Assembly: GCA_937868205.1 (NCBI GenBank)
Contig: CALMMC010000156.1
Location: forward strand, 1-9,272
Source: JAAZPG01 sp012797375
GTDB lineage: Bacteria; Acidobacteriota; Aminicenantia; Aminicenantales; UBA4085
DNA: 9,272 nt
Direction of reading: 5' to 3'
Position 1 is the stretch's first letter. Each line of letters opens with the position of its first letter. This document shows, in pieces, positions 1 to 5,561 of the stretch. The notes beneath the pieces were generated by a model. The model made no database searches and was not told the origin of the DNA. It was given only the letters and a program-made list of their open reading frames with translations. The translations under genes were made by a program, and so were the position numbers.

Positions 1-155
1 TGTGTTACGTCCTACAATGCTACAGATTCTATAGCGTTTGACCGGTGTCACCTTAACATTTCCGTCATAAGTGTAATAACCGCATACACGCCTGTGTACT
101 CAAGCAATCATGATAATGCCTTGCCACCACAGTATGCAGCAGTTCCTTGAACCTG
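1..155. other. Non-genomic or chimeric contig end, no gene seen
   Basis: This stretch lies outside a complete Illumina adapter and so is not contiguous with the genome that starts at 237. It is visibly richer in A and T than the rest of the window, and I find no convincing reading frame, RNA gene or repeat in it, nor any match to phiX174 as I remember that sequence. Seen in the reverse direction it follows insert, adapter, P5 complement and a run of A, which is where a read that has run off its template gives meaningless base calls. It could instead be a piece of an unrelated molecule joined by the assembler. No biological function should be assigned. Confidence 0.85.
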
Positions 156-236
156 TTTTTTTTTTTAATGATACTGCGACCACCGAGATCTACACAGAGC
201 AGATCGTCGGCAGCGTCAGATGTGTATAAGAGACAG
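156..236 (+). other. Illumina P5 / Nextera Read 1 adapter contamination
   Basis: The order is that of a finished Nextera library end. Bases 156-166 are eleven T, matching the T spacer that precedes P5 oligos on the flow cell. Bases 167-195 match the 29-base P5 sequence with one mismatch at its ninth base (T for G, at 175). Bases 196-203 (AGAGCAGA) occupy the i5 index slot and are one base from the standard index S504 (AGAGTAGA). Bases 204-236 are the exact 33-base Read 1 adapter: TCGTCGGCAGCGTC followed by the 19-base Tn5 mosaic end AGATGTGTATAAGAGACAG at 218-236. The mosaic end here is a library-preparation product, not a resident transposon. Its translations give the familiar false strings MCIRDS, SDVYKRQ and VSYTHLTLPT. 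Confidence 0.98.
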
Positions 237-1251
237 CCTGGAGGGCCTGGAGGAACCGGAGAAGCTCTTCCCCGCCGGTTTTCTCCGCCTCGGTCCGGAA
301 GAAGGCCAGGTCCGCTTCGCCCAGATGGAGGATGTCCTGGGGCTTATCCATCGTCCGGACGATCAAGAGATCGCGGAAATGCTCGATCAACCGCTTATGA
401 AACGTCCGGAGGTCGTAGCCGGAATCGACGACTTTCTCGACGAGCGGAAAAATCCGGTCCGGGGCGCCGGCGATCACGGCCGAGGAGAATTCGAACAAGA
501 GATCGCGGTTGATCGTTCCCAGGATCAGGTCGAGGTCGGCGTCGGCGATGGTCCGGCCGCAGAAGGCCACCGCCTGGTCGAGCAGCGTCAGGCTGTCGCG
601 GACGCTTCCCTCGGCCGCCCGGGCGAGCAGGGCGAAGCCGTTTTCAGTGAGCTCCAGCCCTTCCTTCCGGGCGACATCGTGAAGATGATTGAACAAGTCT
701 TTCGGGGAGACGCGCTTGAACTCGAAATGCTGGCAGCGGGAGATGATGGTCGCCGGTACTTTTTGCAGCTCGGTGGTGGCAAAAATGAACAGCGTCTTTT
801 CCGGGGGCTCCTCAAGCGTTTTCAGCAGGGCGTTGAACGCCGGCTTGGAGATTTGGTGGACCTCGTCGATGATGACGACCTTGTACCGGCTCTTCATCGC
901 TTTGTACCGGACAAGGTCGCGCAAGTCCCGGATGTTGTCGATGCCCGTGTTGGACGCCCCGTCGATCTCCAGGACATCCAGCTGGCGGTCCTCCTGGACG
1001 GCCCGGCAGGATTCGCAGATGCCGCAGGGCGTCGGCGTCGGGCCCTGTTCGCAGTTGAGGGCCTTGGCCAGGATGCGGGCGGCGGTCGTTTTGCCCACTC
1101 CCCTCGTCCCCGAAAAGAGGTAGGCCTGAGCGACGCGGCCGGTCCGGACGGCGTTTTGAAGAGTCTGGACGACGGCTCTTTGACCGACCATTTCCTCAAA
1201 GGTCATGGGCCGGTATTTGCGGGCTAAGACGGTCGAATGCGGTGTGGACAT
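237..1251 (-). CDS. dnaX: DNA polymerase III subunit gamma/tau, C-terminus cut off by adapter
   Basis: DnaX is the ATPase motor of the clamp loader that places the beta clamp on DNA during replication. About 338 genuine residues remain. An AAA+ module is clear: the N-terminal VLARKYRP motif (residues 8-15), Walker A GTRGVGKT (48-55), a zinc-binding set of four cysteines (C67, C76, C79, C82), Walker B VVIIDE (125-130), the SRC motif (171-173) and GSVRDSL in the lid (215-221). The remainder reaches into the collar domain and stops at residue 338; residue 339 already contains adapter bases. Full bacterial DnaX is usually well over 500 residues, so the rest of the collar and any tau-specific tail are missing for technical reasons. 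An open frame continues to 190, but its tail VSYTHLTLPTICSV is translated adapter. I chose the ATG at 1251 because family homology begins there; an in-frame TTG at 1284 would add 11 unconserved residues. Its ribosome site is weak, and a possible -10 (TAAATT, minus, 1305-1310) lies upstream. Confidence 0.95.
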
Positions 1252-1346
1252 GCTGTTTTCCGGGTGTACCGCCGGGAGGATCAATCTCCCGAAGAGTACG
1301 GATTAATTTACCACAAACCGGGTCTTCCGGGAAAGGGGATTTTTGT

Positions 1347-1352
1347 TATAAT
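1347..1352 (+). promoter_or_regulatory. Perfect -10 box for the EamA gene, probably leaderless
   Basis: The plus strand reads TATAAT at 1347-1352, all six consensus bases, in the gap between the divergent dnaX and transporter genes. The expected transcription start is about 1359-1362, and the GTG start codon is at 1362, so the mRNA would have little or no leader. The -35 region is poor: TCTTCC at 1323-1328 with an 18-base spacer is the best I can offer. The box is seen directly; the leaderless reading is inferred from spacing. Confidence 0.6.
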
Positions 1353-1361
1353 CGGGGCGCC

Positions 1362-2252
1362 GTGAGCCGATCCCGGAGCCTGTTGGCCGTCCATGCGTCC
1401 GTCGCGCTGTTCGGGTTGGCCGGTCTTTTCGGCAAGTGGCTGACCCTTCAGCCGCACTTCATCGTCCTCGGACGGGTCGTTTTCGCCGCCGCGGCCCTGG
1501 CCTTGATCATCCGCCTTTCCGGAGGCCGGTTTTCGATCCGTCGCAAAATCGACGGCGGGCTCTTTCTCCTTCAGGGCTTGATCCTGGCTGTTCATTGGAT
1601 CCTCTTTTTCGAGTCGATCCGCGTCTCGACCGTGGCCGTGGGGCTGCTGGCTTATTCGAGCTTCCCGGTCTTCACGGCCTTCCTCGAGCCGTTGTTTTTC
1701 CGGACCCGCCTCAGCCGGCGTCACCTCGGCCTGTCCCTGGCCTGCCTGGCCGGCGTGTTCCTCCTCGTTCCGCGCTTCTCCTGGTCCGAGCGCGTTTTTC
1801 AAGGCGTTGTGACCGGCCTCGGCGCCGGGGCGACCTTCGCCCTGCTGAGCATCATCAACCGGAAGCTGTCATTCCGGTACGCCAGCCCCGTCGTCGCGTT
1901 CTACCAGGACGCCGGGGCGGCTCTTTTTCTCCTCCCCGCCGCCTTGCTCAAGCCGCCGGCTCTTACGGGACGCGACTTCGCCCTGCTGGCGATCCTCGGG
2001 CTTCTGTGCACCGCCCTCGCCCACACGCTTTTTATCGCCGGGATGCGGCGCCTTTCGGCCCAGACGGCCAGCATCATCAGCGCCTTGGAGCCGGTTTACG
2101 GGATCGCCTTGGCCGCCCTGCTGCTTGGGGAACGGCCTTCCGCCCGGACGATCGCCGGCGGATTGATCATCTTGACGGCGGTTTTCGTCCTTTCCCTGTC
2201 GAACCTGAAAAGGAAGAAGCCGGCGGCCGCCGGTCGAGCGACGCCCGCTTGA
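1362..2252 (+). CDS. EamA/DMT-superfamily inner-membrane transporter
   Basis: A 296-residue, strongly hydrophobic protein of the size and pattern of the ten-helix drug/metabolite transporter superfamily. It shows the two tandem EamA halves (about residues 7-137 and 148-281). The second half carries the typical ending SALEPVYGIALAALLLGERP (240-259), and the equivalent place in the first half is FTAFLEPLFFR (104-114). A basic tail (NLKRKKP, 281-287) should lie in the cytoplasm. Members export or import amino acids, nucleosides or other small metabolites; nothing here names the substrate. The start is chosen as the GTG at 1362: the frame is open back to 1242, but those extra codons overlap the 5' end of dnaX and precede the TATAAT. 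The gene is divergent from dnaX and converges with the DUF6599-like gene, sharing its last 86 bases with it on the opposite strand. Confidence 0.88.
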   Translation: MSRSRSLLAVHASVALFGLAGLFGKWLTLQPHFIVLGRVVFAAAALALIIRLSGGRFSIRRKIDGGLFLLQGLILAVHWILFFESIRVSTVAVGLLAYSSFPVFTAFLEPLFFRTRLSRRHLGLSLACLAGVFLLVPRFSWSERVFQGVVTGLGAGATFALLSIINRKLSFRYASPVVAFYQDAGAALFLLPAALLKPPALTGRDFALLAILGLLCTALAHTLFIAGMRRLSAQTASIISALEPVYGIALAALLLGERPSARTIAGGLIILTAVFVLSLSNLKRKKPAAAGRATPA

Positions 2253-3105
2253 ACGTAATCTCAAGACGGGCCTCCGCCCGCTCCACCCGTCCGTATTTCC
2301 CTTGGAAATCGGAGAAATCGAATCCCCCGCCCGGACACTCGGCGATGATCTTGAGATAGGGATCGAGATGGGCCCGGAGGTTCCGCAGGACTCCATCGGC
2401 CGCCTCCGGCGACGGGTAATCCGCGACAAGACGGGTGAACGGCGGATCATCGCCGTCCCGGTAATCGGCCAGGAAGGCGAACGTCCTCCCCTCCAACCCG
2501 AGGATATCCCCTTCCCCGAAGGAATAGTACGGCTGGAGGCCGACCGGACCCCGGATCAAGCGCTCGCTTCCGGCGACGCGGCCGTCTTCCGGGAGGGCGG
2601 CGAACGGATTCTCCAGCGGAACGTCCGGGATGCGGGACAAGACATTCCGGGCCAAGGCGATCATCGCCGGACGAAGACCCGGGCCCGAATCGTAATGTTC
2701 GACCTTGAGGAAATACCTCCCCTTGACCGCGACGATCTGCGCCTCCTCGCTCGAATTGCGGGCCGGGATCTCCGGCCACGGCGTTTCCCGCCCGGCGCTC
2801 ATCAGGTAAATGCCCAGGGCGGCCGCCGGTTCGGTCATTTCGTACACCTCGAGAACGAGCTCGTCCTTTCCCCCGCCGGCATAGGGCTGGACGAGAAGCC
2901 GGGCGAAGCCGAATTCCAGGAAAAGCTCCGCCCCGCCGTTGATATGGTTGAACAAGTCTTTTTCGATGAAGGAGCGCGGACGGCCGGCCGCTTCCCAGCC
3001 GCGGACAAATCCGCCGGGGGGAAGGATGTCCTGGGCCGCGGCGGCTCCGGCCAGAAGAGCCAAGGGAATCGCCCTGAAAAGAAAACGGCGGCAAACGGAT
3101 TTCAT
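2167..3105 (-). CDS. Exported DUF6599-like protein of unknown function
   Basis: A 312-residue protein with a clear Sec signal peptide: basic start MKSVCRR, hydrophobic core (about residues 9-20) and small residues before a probable cut near AAAA-Q (24/25). The mature part begins a conserved-looking block at about residue 40, with the signature LFNHINGGAELFLEFGF (51-67), then EVYEM (86-90), followed by a second alpha/beta-looking repeat from about 195 to 285. I associate this pattern with the DUF6599 family, common in Acidobacteriota-like genomes; its function is unknown to me. No catalytic motif stands out. The ATG at 3105 is favoured over upstream starts by the signal peptide and by GGAGG five bases ahead of it. 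The gene lies 68 bases after the DUF5916 gene in the same direction, so the two may be co-transcribed, though it has its own promoter candidate. From about residue 285 the basic, Pro/Ser-rich tail is antisense to the transporter gene and is probably not conserved. Confidence 0.78.
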   Translation of the reverse strand: MKSVCRRFLFRAIPLALLAGAAAAQDILPPGGFVRGWEAAGRPRSFIEKDLFNHINGGAELFLEFGFARLLVQPYAGGGKDELVLEVYEMTEPAAALGIYLMSAGRETPWPEIPARNSSEEAQIVAVKGRYFLKVEHYDSGPGLRPAMIALARNVLSRIPDVPLENPFAALPEDGRVAGSERLIRGPVGLQPYYSFGEGDILGLEGRTFAFLADYRDGDDPPFTRLVADYPSPEAADGVLRNLRAHLDPYLKIIAECPGGGFDFSDFQGKYGRVERAEARLEITFKRASLDRRPPASSFSGSTGKGRKPPSR

Positions 3106-3110
3106 GAAAA

Positions 3111-3115
3111 CCTCC
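3111..3115 (-). promoter_or_regulatory. Ribosome binding site deciding the DUF6599-like start
   Basis: The minus strand reads GGAGG, then five bases (TTTTC), then ATG at 3105. This near-ideal Shine-Dalgarno site settles the start, because the open frame continues 74 codons upstream into the preceding gene with other possible starts. Confidence 0.8.
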
Positions 3116-3131
3116 GGCGGCGGCCGGGACC

Positions 3132-3160
3132 ATTGTACCAGCGGGCGGACCTTTGGAAAA
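3132..3160 (-). promoter_or_regulatory. Candidate extended -10 promoter for the DUF6599-like gene
   Basis: In the 68-base gap the minus strand reads TGGTACAAT: a TACAAT -10 box (3132-3137) with the TGn extension just ahead of it. A weak -35 (TTTTCC, 3155-3160) sits 17 bases upstream. Transcription would begin about 20 bases before the ATG and include the GGAGG site. This suggests the second gene can be expressed separately from the barrel gene, in addition to read-through. Confidence 0.4.
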
Positions 3161-3173
3161 GCCGGGTCCGGCC

Positions 3174-5408
3174 TTACGGCCGGATCGAGAGCGAAAGCTT
3201 CAGGACGCCCCGCTCCTCGGACGGCAAAAAACGCGAGGCCGGATCCCAGCGTCGCTCCCAGTTCTTGTTGTATATCACGTAGATTTCGTTTCCCGGGGAA
3301 ATCCTCCACCGCAGGCGGCTGCTCCATCCCAGCAGGCGGGAAACATCATCGTATTGGATGTAATTCATCAAGCCGAGGTCGGGGGAGAGAAAAAAGTCGG
3401 CCTTGACCTCGTAAACGTTCTGGCTGAAGTCGCCCTGAGCCAGGAAACCGCGGACGAGGTTGGTGCTGAAGGAGAGGTTGACGAACCCGTCGACCTTGAC
3501 CGTCAAGCCGGCGTTGAAGTCGTTGTAGCGGCCCGAATAGAACGGGCCGAAATTGTAATGGACCGAGACAGCCACGGAGCGGCGGGCCGACGTGGAGAAT
3601 TCGAGCCTGGTCTTGGTGAAATCATAAGCCCCGGCCGGAAGGACGATTCCCCTGGAAATCTCGAAATCATAGGGCAGGACGTCGCGGTTCGATTCGATTT
3701 CGAACGTGATCCGCTCGCCGCTTTCTGTCTGGAACCCGAACGGCGAAGCGGTCAGCCGGCGCGTTTCGAGGTTCCCGGCCAAGTCCCAATAATAATCGGC
3801 GCTGGCGGTGAAGAAGAATTGCCGGACGAGAGCCCCGAGGAATCCCGCGGCCGGCCTCGGCTGGAACGAAAGACGTCCGAAGGCGGTTTGAATGCCGCGG
3901 CGCATCATGAACCCGATGCCGGGATTCAAGGCGTCTCCGTAGTACGCGTAGGTCGTCTGGATGTTCCAGAGATCGTTGGGATAGTCGGCCCGGAAGCCGA
4001 AGCCGTGATGCCGGCCGTCCTTCCTCTCGGTCCAGTTGTAGGCTCCCCAGGCGGCCAGCATGATGTTCTTGTTTCCAAGAAACGTGGATGAGCTGAAGGT
4101 GATGTCCGCCCCGAACAATGAATTTTTCTCGCCCGAGGGACTGCCGTTGGTGAAAATCCAGCCGATCTTGCTTTGGGCGAAAATGTTCTGGGTCATCCGG
4201 GCGGCCAGGAAGTTGAGGCCGGGCCGGCCTTCGTCCGCCCGGGTTTGGACATCGAGCAGGGCCAGGTTGGTATCTCCGATCTTGCCGTAGAGCTTGGCCC
4301 CGAAGAGAACCGGGACCGGCACGCCGTTGACCAGCCCGACGGCCCGGCTGAAGAAGGGAGTGAAGCTCATGCTCGAGCTGAAGCTGAACGTCTCCGATCC
4401 CTCCAGGAAAAACATCCGCTTCTCGGGGTAGGACATCGGAAATCGCGTCAGGTTGAGGCGGCGCTCGTCGGCCTCGGTCTCGGCGAAATCCATGTTGTAG
4501 CTGAGCACGCCGACCAGGTTGGGCGTGAAACTCTTGTAAACGTCGAATCCGCCGTCCAGCCGGAAGGAGGCGCCCGTCCCGGCGGTAAAGCTCTTGGCGA
4601 TTCCGGTCAGGCCGTAGGGCCGGAAGGTGATTCCCTTGCCCTGGCGGATGTTCTCAATGCCTTCCAGGGACGCCGCCTCCCGCGGATTGTAGAAATTGGC
4701 GTCCCGGGAGACGCCGGCCAGTCGGATCGTCTCCTGCTTGCGCGGGATATACCGTTCGACGTTGAGCCCCCAGACCGAAAGGCCCGGCTTGAAGGAGATC
4801 GTTTTAAAGGGAATGCGGAATTCGGCGCTCCAGCCGTCCTCCCGGATGCGGGCGGCCGCGGTCCAAATCCCGTCCCAGTTCAGGCTGGCGCTTCCGGCAT
4901 AGACCAGTCCCTCGCCTCGGGCTCCTCGGGGATTGACGAAAAAGACATACGCCGTGCGTTTGTCCTGGAACGGATCGAGAAGAATCCTGACCAGATCGTC
5001 ACCCGGGGCGGTGGAGCCATGCCCGTAACCGCCGCCGGACCACCCTCCCGAGGAGGACGCCCCGGTATTGTCGTGAGCCATGGTATTGCCGACGATCCGG
5101 TTCGGCTCTCCATCGAAACACAGGACACCGATATACAGCGCGTTCTCGTCATAGACGATCCGCAGCTCGGTCCTTTCCGACGGATCAGCGTTCGGCGTCG
5201 GCTCGACCATGCGAAAAGCGGACACGGCCGGCGCGGCGGCCCAAGCGGGATCATCCAAACGGCCGTTGATTTCGGGCCCGGCGGCGACGCGGACGGCCCG
5301 AATCCCGCCGGCGGCCGAAAGCGAGACGGCGAAGGACAGGACGGCGAGGAAAAGGGAGACGGCTCGGGGCGCTCCGTATTTATGGCCGTTTCGCGTTGTC
5401 AACGTCAT
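3174..5408 (-). CDS. Outer-membrane protein: CBM9-like domain plus DUF5916 beta-barrel
   Basis: A 744-residue exported protein. The signal peptide has basic residues in the first 15 positions and a hydrophobic core at about 17-32 ending in SAAGG. Residues about 45-235 form a CBM9/DOMON-like beta-sandwich, with GRLDDPAW (49-56), ELRIVYDENALYIGV (81-95) and GDDLVRILLDPF (136-147). From about 255 onward the protein resembles DUF5916, including DFAETEADERRLNLTRF (307-323) and YPEKRMFFLEG (327-337), followed by long alternating aromatic and polar strands expected of an outer-membrane barrel. Family members occur widely in Bacteroidota and Acidobacteriota-like genomes; their substrate is not established to my knowledge, and binding or passage of a glycan or peptide is only a suggestion. 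An odd Gly/Ser-rich insert occupies about residues 115-134. The ATG at 5408 lacks a good Shine-Dalgarno site. The DUF6599-like gene follows by 68 bases, and a sensor kinase gene is divergent. Confidence 0.88.
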   Translation of the reverse strand: MTLTTRNGHKYGAPRAVSLFLAVLSFAVSLSAAGGIRAVRVAAGPEINGRLDDPAWAAAPAVSAFRMVEPTPNADPSERTELRIVYDENALYIGVLCFDGEPNRIVGNTMAHDNTGASSSGGWSGGGYGHGSTAPGDDLVRILLDPFQDKRTAYVFFVNPRGARGEGLVYAGSASLNWDGIWTAAARIREDGWSAEFRIPFKTISFKPGLSVWGLNVERYIPRKQETIRLAGVSRDANFYNPREAASLEGIENIRQGKGITFRPYGLTGIAKSFTAGTGASFRLDGGFDVYKSFTPNLVGVLSYNMDFAETEADERRLNLTRFPMSYPEKRMFFLEGSETFSFSSSMSFTPFFSRAVGLVNGVPVPVLFGAKLYGKIGDTNLALLDVQTRADEGRPGLNFLAARMTQNIFAQSKIGWIFTNGSPSGEKNSLFGADITFSSSTFLGNKNIMLAAWGAYNWTERKDGRHHGFGFRADYPNDLWNIQTTYAYYGDALNPGIGFMMRRGIQTAFGRLSFQPRPAAGFLGALVRQFFFTASADYYWDLAGNLETRRLTASPFGFQTESGERITFEIESNRDVLPYDFEISRGIVLPAGAYDFTKTRLEFSTSARRSVAVSVHYNFGPFYSGRYNDFNAGLTVKVDGFVNLSFSTNLVRGFLAQGDFSQNVYEVKADFFLSPDLGLMNYIQYDDVSRLLGWSSRLRWRISPGNEIYVIYNKNWERRWDPASRFLPSEERGVLKLSLSIRP

Positions 5409-5421
5409 GAGGATATAAAGA

Positions 5422-5436
5422 CGGTTATGATAACCG
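5422..5436. promoter_or_regulatory. Perfect 15-base palindrome, candidate operator
   Basis: The sequence CGGTTATGATAACCG has two perfect 7-base arms around a single central base. It lies 14 bases upstream of the DUF5916 start and covers that gene's predicted -10 box, the place where a dimeric repressor would block transcription. It has no T run after it and the loop of one base is too short for a terminator hairpin. Which regulator would bind is unknown; no regulator gene is in the window other than the sensor kinase. Confidence 0.55.
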
Positions 5437-5455
5437 CATCGAGGAAAGACCGCAA
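5427..5455 (-). promoter_or_regulatory. Candidate sigma-70-type promoter for the DUF5916 gene
   Basis: On the minus strand a -35 TTGCGG (5450-5455) is separated by exactly 17 bases from a -10 TATCAT (5427-5432, five of six consensus bases). The expected start of transcription is near 5420, giving a leader of roughly a dozen bases. The -10 lies inside the palindrome described at 5422-5436. An alternative AT-rich element (TTTATA, about 5414-5419) closer to the ATG would give a leaderless mRNA. Confidence 0.4.
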
Positions 5456-5484
5456 GGGGATTGTTGGGCGGCCCCCAAGAGATA

Positions 5485-5513
5485 TTGACATGCCGGCCGG
5501 ACCCGAATATTCT
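5485..5513 (+). promoter_or_regulatory. Sigma-70-type promoter for the sensor kinase gene
   Basis: A consensus -35 TTGACA (5485-5490), a spacer of exactly 17 bases and a -10 TATTCT (5508-5513, four of six consensus bases) point toward the kinase gene. Transcription would start near 5520, giving a leader of about 40 bases that contains the ribosome site. Confidence 0.6.
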
Positions 5514-5551
5514 TTATTCTTTTTTCCCAGCCCCTGATCGAACGGGCGCCG

Positions 5552-5556
5552 AGGAG
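5552..5556 (+). promoter_or_regulatory. Ribosome binding site for the sensor kinase GTG start
   Basis: The plus strand reads AGGAG within GAGGAGAG, five bases before the GTG at 5562. This supports the GTG as the true start; the first downstream membrane segment would otherwise be close to the N-terminus. Confidence 0.75.
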
Positions 5557-5561
5557 AGCAC

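Noticed and set aside
218..236. 19-base Tn5 mosaic end as a sign of a resident transposon
   Set aside because: It is embedded in a complete Nextera adapter with P5 and index, and there is no transposase gene or second end; it comes from library preparation.
147..512. Plus-strand frame of 121 residues starting MNLFFFLMILRPPRST
   Set aside because: Its first part translates the T run, P5 and adapter; the rest is antisense to dnaX and is Arg/Pro-rich shadow sequence.
220..1227. 335-residue plus-strand frame opposite dnaX
   Set aside because: It starts inside the adapter (MCIRDS) and is the complement of well-conserved dnaX; GC-rich coding DNA leaves long open antisense frames.
5422..5436. Palindrome as a transcription terminator
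   Set aside because: A one-base loop cannot form a stable hairpin and no T run follows; it also lies between divergent starts, where a terminator is not expected.
4173..5537. 454-residue plus-strand frame opposite the DUF5916 gene
   Set aside because: Composition is Gly/Arg/Asp-rich without domains, and the opposite strand has a signal peptide and recognisable family motifs.
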